Part shown: positions 8,644 to 14,490 of the stretch, piece after piece
Layout of the letters: every line of letters starts with the position of its first letter
How positions within the stretch are numbered: position 1 is the first letter of the stretch
Assembly: GCA_964449305.1 (NCBI GenBank)
Contig: CAYUYM010000052.1
Span: 1-18,631, forward strand
Source: CAYUYM01 sp964449305
GTDB taxonomy: Bacteria > Bacteroidota > Ignavibacteria > SZUA-365 > CAYQST01
Direction of reading: 5' to 3'
Length of the DNA stretch: 18,631 nucleotides
Program-made: the position numbers and the translations under genes
Notes under the pieces: model-generated
Told to the model about the DNA's origin: nothing
Database searches by the model: none
Seen by the model: only the letters and a program-made list of their open reading frames with translations

Positions 8644-9165
8644 ATGCTTCGCACTCTTCTTCTTCTCGCAGCATTCACCAGCATCGGCATGGCGCAGCAG
8701 CGCATCCCATGGTTCGCCATCGATGCCTCCGGGACGGGCCCGGCGGCATCCGCCACGCATGTGCTGTATTCCTCCGTCGGTCAGCCCATCATCGGAACCG
8801 CCGGCTCGCAGGCGCATCGCCTGCACAGCGGGTTCCTGCAATTCCGCGCGGCGAAGCTCACCGATGTGGCTTCCACGCCCGCGGCTCCTGCCGGCATCAT
8901 CCTTCACCAGAATCACCCGAACCCGTTCAATCCCACCACCTGCGTGGAATACGAGGTGCCGGAAGCCGCGGATGTGCGGCTCGATGTCAGCGATCTTCTC
9001 GGACGAACCCGCATCATCCTTGCCGATGGGCCGCATGCGCCCGGTGTGCATCAGGTCGTGTTCAACGGCGCAGATCACGCCTCCGGTGTGTGGCTCGTCA
9101 CGCTGCGTGTCAGCACACGCTCATACGTGGTGCAGCGTCATCGACGGATGATCCTGCTGAAGTGA
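8644..9165 (+). CDS. Small exported protein with T9SS type A sorting domain
   Basis: 173 residues from ATG 8644, placed 7 nt after an AGGAG ribosome site. An ATG at 8623 overlapping the preceding stop (TGATG) is in frame but lacks this site and would lengthen the signal peptide n-region. Signal peptide MLRTLLLLAAFTSIGMA (cleavage about 17-18). A short mature region (THVLYSSVGQPIIGTAGSQAHRLHSGFLQ, split as 39-50 and 51-67) is the leader commonly found before sorting domains. Residues about 86-173 are the type A C-terminal sorting domain: HPNPFNPTTCVEYEVPEA, VRLDVSDLLGR, GVHQVVFNGADHASGVWLVTL and the terminal MILLK. In T9SS bacteria this domain directs passage across the outer membrane and anchoring or release. 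Apart from signal, leader and sorting domain, almost no cargo is left. It is probably co-transcribed with the surface protein upstream. Confidence 0.88.
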   Translation: MLRTLLLLAAFTSIGMAQQRIPWFAIDASGTGPAASATHVLYSSVGQPIIGTAGSQAHRLHSGFLQFRAAKLTDVASTPAAPAGIILHQNHPNPFNPTTCVEYEVPEAADVRLDVSDLLGRTRIILADGPHAPGVHQVVFNGADHASGVWLVTLRVSTRSYVVQRHRRMILLK

Positions 9166-9173
9166 CGGCATCC

Positions 9174-9188
9174 CGCCGCTGCGCGGCG
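9174..9188. terminator. Hairpin between convergent genes
   Basis: CGCCGC-TGC-GCGGCG forms a 6-bp stem in the 24-nt gap between the convergent stops at 9165 and 9190. It has no T run, so a bidirectional terminator is only suggested by position. Confidence 0.35.
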
Positions 9189-9189
9189 T

Positions 9190-10371
9190 CTACACCACCC
9201 ACAAACGTGTCTGCGGTTTCGAGAGGAACTGCACCCCCGTGTCCGTCACCCACACGATCTCCTCGATGGTTGCGATGCCGTAGCCCGCGATCGGCAGACG
9301 CGGTTCAATCGTGAACACCTGGCCCTTCTCCACCCTGCCCAGCGGCAGCGCTCCATAGCGCTCCCACTGCGGGTAGAGCCCGATGCCACCGTCGTGCGCG
9401 GCGCGCCCCACCTGGTGCCCCAGCGCATGCGGGTACTCCGGGTAGCCGTTCGACGTGATCAGCGTGCGCGCCACCGCGTCCACCTCGTGTGACACGGCAC
9501 CCGGGCGGATGGCCGCGGCCGATGCACGGATCGAATCCACAATCACCTGAAAGCCGCGCTGCACCTCGGCGGGAACCGTCGTCTCCCCCTTCCGCCGGAT
9601 GTACCACGTGCGCTGCAGGTCGGAACAGTAACCGTTGACCTTCACGCCGAAGTCGATGTTGAGCACATGCCCGCCGCGGATCGCCCGCTTCGTGGGACCG
9701 AAGTGCGCCCCCGCATGCTCGGGTCCCGTGAACACGGCCGGGCAGTGATCCGCCGCCCACGCGAGATCCACACCGTGCTCCCGCACGCGCTCCATGATGA
9801 AGTCCGCCACATCGCGCTCCGTCTTTCCGGGAGCGAGGAAGCCCGTCACGCGGTCGAAGATGTCGAGCGTGATGGCGATGGCCCTGCGGATGTTGCGGAT
9901 CTCGGCGGGCGTCTTCCTGCCTCGCAGGGCGGAGATCACCTCCTGCGAGGAGACGAGGCGTGAGGCGTAGGGCGTGCCCTCCAGATGGGCCTGGAGCTGA
10001 AGAAACATGCCGTGCGTGAGGCCGTCGGCGATGTTGGAGTCGGTGGAGTAGTTCACCGCGATGCGCTTCGGCCGCAGGCGCTTGAACACCCGCACCAGCT
10101 CCGCGCCGATGCCCTGCACATAGGGGATGATCTCGGTGAAGTGCGCGTTCTGTCTGATCGACTCGATGTCGAGACTCCCGGCGATCACGATGCGCTCCCC
10201 CTTCGCCGTGATGATCCACGCGGTCTGCCATGTCACATGCTGCCCGACGACCATGTCGATGCAGGGATCCGGCATCGTCGCGCTTTCACGCACGAAGATC
10301 AGCCACATGTCGATCTTCTTTTCCTTGAGGATGTCAACTGCCTGGGCGATTTTTTCATCGATCATGTTCAT
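9190..10371 (-). CDS. M24 family metallopeptidase (Xaa-Pro aminopeptidase/dipeptidase type)
   Basis: 393 residues from ATG 10371, preceded by AGGTG at a suitable distance. An N-terminal creatinase-like domain (about 1-150) is followed by a pita-bread M24 catalytic domain. The dimetal ligands are visible: D240 (NIDFGV), D251 (YCSDLQRTW), H319 (HALGHQVG), E356 (FTIEPRL) and E370 (ATIEEIVWV). The family removes N-terminal residues before proline or cleaves Xaa-Pro dipeptides, usually in the cytoplasm; no signal peptide is present. The exact specificity (aminopeptidase or prolidase) cannot be told. It is the third gene of a closely spaced minus-strand group after the HemD-like gene and hypB, 33 nt from hypB, probably without functional linkage to nickel metabolism. 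Confidence 0.9.
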   Translation of the reverse strand: MNMIDEKIAQAVDILKEKKIDMWLIFVRESATMPDPCIDMVVGQHVTWQTAWIITAKGERIVIAGSLDIESIRQNAHFTEIIPYVQGIGAELVRVFKRLRPKRIAVNYSTDSNIADGLTHGMFLQLQAHLEGTPYASRLVSSQEVISALRGRKTPAEIRNIRRAIAITLDIFDRVTGFLAPGKTERDVADFIMERVREHGVDLAWAADHCPAVFTGPEHAGAHFGPTKRAIRGGHVLNIDFGVKVNGYCSDLQRTWYIRRKGETTVPAEVQRGFQVIVDSIRASAAAIRPGAVSHEVDAVARTLITSNGYPEYPHALGHQVGRAAHDGGIGLYPQWERYGALPLGRVEKGQVFTIEPRLPIAGYGIATIEEIVWVTDTGVQFLSKPQTRLWVV

Positions 10372-10404
10372 GGATGCACCTGTGAATGATGGGGTGGGAA
10401 ATGG

Positions 10405-11064
10405 TCACGTCCGTGGCAGGGAGGCCGCGCGCGTGGTGAGCCAGGCACACCAGGCATCGAGGCCTTCGCCGGTTGTGCACGAAAGGGGGAACACCGTGAG
10501 GGAGGGATTGATGCCGCGGGCATGGGCGATGCATGCGTCCATGTCGAACGACACATGCGGCAGGAGGTCGGTCTTGTTGATGATGAGCACGTCGGACCGG
10601 CGGAACATCGCGGGGTACTTCTCCGGCTTGTCGTCGCCCTCCGTCGTGCTCACGACCACCACCTTGTGGTGTTCGCCGAGGTCGTAGGATGCCGGGCACA
10701 CGAGGTTGCCCACGTTCTCGATGACGCAGAGATCGAGCGCGGGGTCGAGCTGCTCCAGCGCGTTCTGGACGAGGTTCGCCTCCAAGTGACACGATCCGTT
10801 CGTGACGATCTGCACCACGGGCACCTCGCGCGCCGCGATCCGACGTGCGTCGTTGTCTGTCTGCACATCGCCCTCGATCACCCCGATGCGCAGCGAACCG
10901 CGCAGCCGGTCGATGGTCCGCTCCAACAGCGACGTCTTGCCCGAGCCGGGCGAGCTCAGCAGGTTGATGGCGAGGATCGCGTGCTCCTGGAAATGCCTGC
11001 GGTTCTCCGCCGCGATCTCGTCGTTCTTCTTCAGGACTTTGCGTTCAAGCGTGATGATGGGCAT
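10405..11064 (-). CDS. hypB: Hydrogenase/urease nickel incorporation GTPase HypB
   Basis: 219 residues from ATG 11064, chosen because AAGGAG lies 8 nt upstream; an earlier in-frame start at 11115 is unneeded. HypB is a SIMIBI-class GTPase that helps deliver Ni to the [NiFe]-hydrogenase large subunit with HypA/SlyD. Visible: P-loop SSPGSGKTS (37-45), EGDVQTDNDARRI (64-76), metal site NGSCHLEANLV (89-99) with C92-H93, IENVGNLVCPASYDLG (115-130) with C123, DDKPEKYP (144-151) and the GTP-specificity motif NKTD (163-166). The N-terminus lacks both the CxxCGC high-affinity nickel motif and the His-rich stretch found in some HypB proteins, so it is the minimal type. No other hyp or hydrogenase gene is in the window. 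UreG is less likely because no urease genes are nearby and the ENVGNLVCPA block is HypB-like. Confidence 0.92.
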   Translation of the reverse strand: MPIITLERKVLKKNDEIAAENRRHFQEHAILAINLLSSPGSGKTSLLERTIDRLRGSLRIGVIEGDVQTDNDARRIAAREVPVVQIVTNGSCHLEANLVQNALEQLDPALDLCVIENVGNLVCPASYDLGEHHKVVVVSTTEGDDKPEKYPAMFRRSDVLIINKTDLLPHVSFDMDACIAHARGINPSLTVFPLSCTTGEGLDAWCAWLTTRAASLPRT

Positions 11065-11121
11065 GGGGTCTCTCCTTGGTGCTTGGGCGATGGCGATGGG
11101 CGAAGCACGCATCATCCGATC

Positions 11122-11919
11122 TCATCCCAGATCCGCATGCTCGCCCGGGTTGTAGTCGATGCCACTGTCGTCGTCGCGCAGGCGTTGGATGATGAGGTCT
11201 GCGAATGCGTCGTCGTCGCAGGGGCTCTGCGGGCTGATGTCGACACGCAGCCCGGAGGTGAGGACGGGCGCGACGAGATGAAGCCCGGCGACGGCGATGA
11301 GGATGGTGGCCTGTTTGAAGACGGGGATCATCGTGCTGAAGCGACGCACCTCGTCGGCATCGAAGAAGACGATGCAGTCGATGACGCCATCCACGAGGCG
11401 GTCATCGATCGCGCGGATGGTGGCGGGTGCCGGCGGGTGCACGCCGTAGAGCGGCACCACGTTGAGGCGCGCGCCCGCGTCGGCGAAGGCCTGCGCCAGC
11501 CGTGTGTGCGGGTCGGCGCCCGCGAGTAGCAGGTGGTACTGGTTCTCGACGAAGCCAAGCTGCGGGGGGACGGCATCGCCGTCTGCGTCGATGGGCAGCG
11601 CCGTCAGCCCGCCGTCCGTGAGCGGCGCCTCGGTGCCGGCGTCGATGTGGAAGGCAGGTGGCAGCTCGTCGAGCGTGAGGCCGTGAGCCTCCGCCGCCTC
11701 GCGGAAGAGGAAGAGAGCGACCTCGTCGGTGAACAGGATCGCGCTGTAGAGACTGATGGCGTCGAGCGCGTCGAGCAATCCCTCGGACGGCGGTGTGGGA
11801 ACGGCACGCGGACCAGGCAGCGTGAGGAGCTCGAAGCCGGCCTCGCGCAGGCGCGTGACGAAGCGCGCGTGCCTGCGGCCATGGGTGTCGATGAGAAGCG
11901 TCTGTTGAAAGGATGACAT
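11122..11919 (-). CDS. Uroporphyrinogen-III synthase-like protein (HemD family, divergent)
   Basis: 265 residues from ATG 11919, with AGGA 8 nt upstream. HemD closes hydroxymethylbilane to uroporphyrinogen III. The two-lobe layout is visible: lobe 1 with FVTRLREAGFELLTLPGPRA and YSAILFTDEVALFLF (like wdwliFTSxnav), lobe 2 with QYHLLLAGADPHTRLAQAF...GARLNVVPLYGVHPP (like the lobe that starts iLi-rg and ends vev-vYr) and DCIVFFDADEVRRF (like DavvFtSpsav). The acidic D/E residues replace the usual Ser/Asn in both FTS-type motifs, so activity is uncertain. The acidic tail DDDSGIDYNPGEHADLG is not typical. It heads the group hemD-like, hypB, M24 peptidase, all involved in or beside metal and tetrapyrrole metabolism. 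The family call comes from pattern and length only. Confidence 0.55.
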   Translation of the reverse strand: MSSFQQTLLIDTHGRRHARFVTRLREAGFELLTLPGPRAVPTPPSEGLLDALDAISLYSAILFTDEVALFLFREAAEAHGLTLDELPPAFHIDAGTEAPLTDGGLTALPIDADGDAVPPQLGFVENQYHLLLAGADPHTRLAQAFADAGARLNVVPLYGVHPPAPATIRAIDDRLVDGVIDCIVFFDADEVRRFSTMIPVFKQATILIAVAGLHLVAPVLTSGLRVDISPQSPCDDDAFADLIIQRLRDDDSGIDYNPGEHADLG

Positions 11920-11942
11920 GCACGGTCCTTGCTGTGGTGGTG

Positions 11943-11949
11943 CAAACTA
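11943..11949 (-). promoter_or_regulatory. -7-like TAGTTTG before the HemD-like gene
   Basis: On the minus strand TAGTTTG lies 23 nt before the ATG at 11919. The same heptamer occurs facing the other way at 11996-12002 in the same 118-nt divergent region. It is one base shorter than TAnnTTTG. Confidence 0.4.
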
Positions 11950-11972
11950 CACATTTGCGGACACAGGACACA

Positions 11973-12002
11973 TTGATCACGCGGCGCAATTTTCTTAGTT
12001 TG
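11973..12002 (+). promoter_or_regulatory. Candidate promoter of the NifU-like gene
   Basis: TTG at 11973-11975 and TAGTTTG at 11996-12002 are 20 nt apart, close to the 19-nt spacing of the Bacteroidota TTTG / TAnnTTTG promoter. The start codon at 12038 would leave a leader of about 30 nt. Confidence 0.42.
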
Positions 12003-12037
12003 GATGCATGTCGTACCCACCATACTCTGGAGCCCTC

Positions 12038-12301
12038 ATGTCGGAAGAACTCACCATTGAAATGCAGATAGAGAAGACCATCGATGCGGAGATCCGCCCC
12101 TTCATCGAGATGGACGGCGGCAGGATCCGCTTCGTCGAACTGCGCGACAACATCGTCTACGTCGAACTCTCGGGCGCCTGCGGCCACTGCCCCGCATCCA
12201 CGATGACGTTGAAGGGTGGTGTGGAGACGGTGTTGAAACGCCGCTTCCCCGAGGTCCACTCCGTCGAACTTGCTGGACTCAACGCGGCCTTCCATCATTG
12301 A
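12038..12301 (+). CDS. NifU C-terminal domain (Fe-S scaffold/carrier) protein
   Basis: 87 residues from ATG 12038, preceded by GGAG 5 nt upstream; an in-frame ATG at 12008 (adding MSYPPYSGAL) lies at the likely transcription start and is less good. It is a stand-alone NifU_C domain: IRPFIEMDGGRIRFVEL (19-35), YVELSGACGHCPASTMTLKGGVE (41-63, written here as motif C48-G-H-C51) and the amphipathic VLKRRFPEVHSVE end. The CxxC pair binds or transfers a [4Fe-4S] cluster in Nfu proteins. A terminator follows about 125 nt downstream, so the gene may be monocistronic. It faces the HemD-like/hypB group, another set of cofactor proteins, across a shared intergenic region. Confidence 0.9.
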   Translation: MSEELTIEMQIEKTIDAEIRPFIEMDGGRIRFVELRDNIVYVELSGACGHCPASTMTLKGGVETVLKRRFPEVHSVELAGLNAAFHH

Positions 12302-12425
12302 CTGGTGTGTGGCTCGGTGGTGGACATGCATTTCAGCCAGTATTGACGGGCCTTTCCGCACACACACCGTGTCATCCACCCACCCGCCTGCCACACGACC
12401 CGTCCAGCACCATTGATTTTACACG

Positions 12426-12453
12426 TCCGGACGCATGCTGTCCGGAATTTTTT
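12426..12453 (+). terminator. Rho-independent terminator after the NifU-like gene
   Basis: TCCGGAC, a 7-nt loop GCATGCT, then GTCCGGA is followed by A and six Ts: a classical intrinsic terminator reading rightward. Between it and the next gene (12454-12558) the DNA is notably AT-rich, probably a promoter region, but I see no clear consensus. Confidence 0.8.
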
Positions 12454-12568
12454 GTTGCTCCGATGCCGTTTATGTATGGACAATGATGAATGTTCTTCAC
12501 ATTTTTGCAGAGCATGAAATTGTGAAGGCATTGTCTGCGTTTTCCCCATCACCACATAGGAGGCATGA

Positions 12569-12733
12569 ATGGCAGCAAAACCGAAAGCAGAAAAGGCAGT
12601 GAAGCCCGCGGCGAAGCCCGTCGCAAAGGCCGCCGCAAAACCGAAGGCAGCCCCGCCAGCCAAGCCCGCCGCCAAGCCGGCAGCCAAGCCTGCTCCGAAG
12701 CCTGTCGCGAAGCCGGCAGCCAAGCCCGCCCCG
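12569..12733 (+). CDS. Lys/Ala/Pro-repeat protein, N-terminal part, cut by an assembly gap
   Basis: Starts at ATG 12569, 5 nt after a strong GGAGG. The 55 visible residues are almost only Lys, Ala and Pro, with repeats of AAKP/VAKPAAKPAP. This composition is shared by histone-H1-like nucleoid proteins and by basic linkers tethered to folded domains. The frame runs straight into the 100-N gap. Since the sequence leaving the gap starts mid-fold without a good start codon, I infer that this is the N-terminal extension of the ArsC/Spx-family protein that follows. An independent H1-like protein ending within the gap is the alternative. Confidence 0.6.
12570..12733 (+). repeat. Degenerate AAGCC(C/G)GC(C/G)GC tandem repeat
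   Basis: The DNA encoding the Lys/Ala/Pro stretch consists of short repeats such as AAGCCCGCC, AAGCCGGCAGCC and AAGCCTGCTCCG. The assembly breaks exactly here, as expected for a collapsed repeat, so the true repeat is probably longer than shown. Confidence 0.7.
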
Positions 12734-12833
12734 NNNNNNNNNNNNNNNNNNNNNNNNNNNNNNNNNNNNNNNNNNNNNNNNNNNNNNNNNNNNNNNNNNN
12801 NNNNNNNNNNNNNNNNNNNNNNNNNNNNNNNNN
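12734..12833. other. Assembly gap of 100 N
   Basis: Exactly 100 unknown bases, the conventional placeholder for a gap of unknown size. Reading frame across it cannot be inferred from the coordinates. Confidence 0.97.
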
Positions 12834-13178
12834 GTGACCGTCTATGGTCTCAAGACCTGCGCAACGACGAAGAAGGCCGTCAAGTTCTATGAGGGTCTGA
12901 ACGTGCCGAGTGCTTTGAAGGATTACAAGGAAGTGCCACCATCGAAGGCGCTTCTTGCCGAGGCCTTGAAGAAGGTCGGCTCGCCTGCGAAGCTGTTCAA
13001 CACCTCCGGTGCCTCATACAAGGAAGGCGGATTCAAGACGAAGGTCGCCACGATGAAGAAGGACGAGGTCATCGCTGCGATGATCGCGGATCCCATGCTC
13101 ATCAAGCGCCCGATCGTGAAGGCCAAGAAAGGCATCGTCGTCGGTTTCGACGAGGCCGCCCTCAAGGACCTTGCCTGA
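12834..13178 (+). CDS. ArsC/Spx-family thioredoxin-fold protein (5' end in gap)
   Basis: 114 residues are visible after the gap. They form the ArsC/Spx/YffB domain: a first strand VTVYGLKTC, the active-site Cys in TCATTKKAVKFYEG (Cys9 of the visible part), KALLAEALKKVG, LFNTSGASYKEGG, TMKKDEVIAAMIADPMLIKRP and a terminal IVVGFDEAAL. The second Cys of Spx-type CxxC is absent, giving C-A-T-T, which places it nearer to the YffB/ArsC-like group. Real arsenate reduction is not implied; such proteins are often of unknown substrate. The first visible codon is GTG, coding the Val of strand 1 with no Met start, so the true start is upstream, most likely at 12569 through the Lys/Ala/Pro extension. The protein ends before a GC-rich terminator. 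Confidence 0.82.
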   Translation: MTVYGLKTCATTKKAVKFYEGLNVPSALKDYKEVPPSKALLAEALKKVGSPAKLFNTSGASYKEGGFKTKVATMKKDEVIAAMIADPMLIKRPIVKAKKGIVVGFDEAALKDLA

Positions 13179-13216
13179 CGCCTCGATCCCACCCTGTCGC
13201 CGGCACAGCCGGCACG

Positions 13217-13253
13217 CCGCCGCCGCCATCTCCATGACGGCGGCGGTTTCGTT
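13217..13253. terminator. GC-rich hairpin between the convergent ArsC-like gene and purE
   Basis: CCGCCGCCG (13217-13225) pairs with CGGCGGCGG (13238-13246), with an inner CAT/ATG pairing, followed on the plus strand by TTTCGTTT. A second hairpin GCCGG-CACAG-CCGGC lies just before it. Together they probably stop transcription from one or both of the convergent genes. Confidence 0.65.
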
Positions 13254-13261
13254 TCGGGGGG

Positions 13262-13762
13262 TCAGGGAAGTGTCTCCTGCGCAATCTTCTCCGCCTGCTC
13301 CGCGCGAAACGCCTCAAGGCTGGCGCGCAGCTTCGGCCGCTTCACCGAGAGGATCGAGATGGCCAGAAGCGCGGCGTTCACCGCCCCCGCCTTTCCGATC
13401 GCCAGCGTCCCGACGGGAATCCCCGCGGGCATCTGCACGGTCGACAGCAGGGAGTCCAACCCGCCGAGCGACTTCGTCTCCATCGGCACGCCCAGCACGG
13501 GCAGCACCGTGTGACCGGCGACCACACCCGCCAGATGCGCCGCTCCGCCGGCTGCGGCGATGAACACTTCCACCCCACCATCCACCGATGCCCGCACATG
13601 CTCGATGAGCATCGCCGGCGTGCGGTGCGCCGACAGCACGCGGCAGACATGCGGGATGTTGAAGCGTTGCAGCGTGTCTGCACAATGACTCATGATCTCC
13701 CAATCGGATTTGCTGCCCATGACAACGGCGACCAGGGTTTGGGGTGTCGGCTTCGCACTCAT
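13262..13762 (-). CDS. purE: N5-carboxyaminoimidazole ribonucleotide mutase
   Basis: PurE converts N5-CAIR to CAIR in de novo purine synthesis. It has 166 residues, the class I (bacterial) length, from ATG 13762 with AAGGAG 7 nt upstream. Motifs: VVMGSKSDWEIM (13-24), LSAHRTPAML (43-52) with the catalytic His46, AAAGGAAHLAGVVAGHTVLPVLGVPM (69-94, as blocks), and LDSLLSTVQMPAGIPVGTLAIGKAGAVNAALLA (102-134, as blocks). No purK is in the window. It follows the lipoprotein gene by 58 nt on the same strand, but its own good ribosome site and unrelated function give no clue to co-regulation. Confidence 0.96.
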   Translation of the reverse strand: MSAKPTPQTLVAVVMGSKSDWEIMSHCADTLQRFNIPHVCRVLSAHRTPAMLIEHVRASVDGGVEVFIAAAGGAAHLAGVVAGHTVLPVLGVPMETKSLGGLDSLLSTVQMPAGIPVGTLAIGKAGAVNAALLAISILSVKRPKLRASLEAFRAEQAEKIAQETLP

Positions 13763-13820
13763 GATGATCTCCTTGCTGATGCGTGGAACAGTGGTATGCA
13801 GGTGTGATGGTGATGCACCC

Positions 13821-14402
13821 TCATCGGATGCTCACCGGGAAGTCCCGGTTCACATCGGTGTCGAACTGCGTGTCGTTCTTGTTCAGACTGTCGTAGTGGC
13901 GCAACACCACATTGAGAAGTCCGCTGGCTGCGGGACCGGGCGTGACAACAATCGTGAAATGCAGGCCCACATCAAAGCCCTTCTCATCCTTGTCCAATCC
14001 GCTGATCAAAAGCCGTGTCGCATCCACACCACCGAAGGGAAGAAAAAGAAACACGTGCCCCTCCTTCTCCAGCTCAATGTCGTGCGTCACGTCCTCCACC
14101 GTGTCCGCGGACTCGTCGAACAGCGTCACGGAACACCGCCATGTGGTGCCGGCAGTCAGATCCAGAACGCCCTCCGTTTCGGGGCGCCCCTTCACGACGC
14201 TGGTGTCGCGCACGGTGGAACGCACGGTGTCGGTGGTCGCACCTCCCTGCGCATCAAGGCGCACACAGGTGAGCGTGATCGTGGTTGCCGGCGGATGCTC
14301 GTTGTTGACCGGCGGGGATGAGGGATCCCCTTCATTGCATCCGGCGATGAGAAGCAGGACAAGTGACAGTGTTGAAAGAGCCGGGAGGAAGCGTGTGTGC
14401 AT
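13821..14402 (-). CDS. Lipoprotein paired with the TonB receptor
   Basis: 193 residues from ATG 14402, with AGGAG 5-6 nt upstream; longer open frame upstream is not used. Signal peptide MHTRFLPALSTLSLVLLLIAGC with lipobox LIAGC (cleavage before Cys22). The mature part begins with a Pro/Ser-rich linker (NEGDPSSPPVNNEHPP), then ITLTCVRLDAQGG..., TAGTTWRCSVTLFDES, VEDVTHDIELEKEGHVFLF and GLHFTIVVTPG. It matches the pattern of small Bacteroidota lipoproteins (N-N-E-x-x-ITTVTLT..., TYNVSVTLLNE..., EDITEEIEEEG-x-HQFF) regularly encoded next to TonB-dependent receptors. The negative residue run after the VTLFDES block is typical. It likely works at the outer membrane with the receptor just upstream. 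Ligand unknown; metal or a metal complex is inference. Confidence 0.78.
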   Translation of the reverse strand: MHTRFLPALSTLSLVLLLIAGCNEGDPSSPPVNNEHPPATTITLTCVRLDAQGGATTDTVRSTVRDTSVVKGRPETEGVLDLTAGTTWRCSVTLFDESADTVEDVTHDIELEKEGHVFLFLPFGGVDATRLLISGLDKDEKGFDVGLHFTIVVTPGPAASGLLNVVLRHYDSLNKNDTQFDTDVNRDFPVSIR

Positions 14403-14490
14403 GACAACTCCTGAAGAGGGTGAGGTGGTGATGGGGGGCGATGTGAGAGTATCGGGCACCTGATGATGCGGTGATGCGGACGGCCCTGCC

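Noticed and set aside
12302..12560. A small gene or RNA in the 260-nt region before the Lys/Ala/Pro gene
   Set aside because: Apart from the terminator and AT-rich upstream sequence, no coding frame with a start and ribosome site or recognisable RNA fold was seen.
12295..12723. Minus-strand frame with Ala/Gly/Phe-rich repeats
   Set aside because: Reverse reading of the Lys/Ala/Pro repeat; no ribosome site or known domain, and it reads over the terminator.
12565..12837. Open frame through the Ns
   Set aside because: Continuity across a placeholder gap has no meaning, and the frame differs from the Lys/Ala/Pro frame set by the ribosome site.
13511..14463. Plus-strand frames opposite purE and the lipoprotein
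   Set aside because: Shadow frames: the minus strand gives complete PurE motifs and a lipobox with good ribosome sites.
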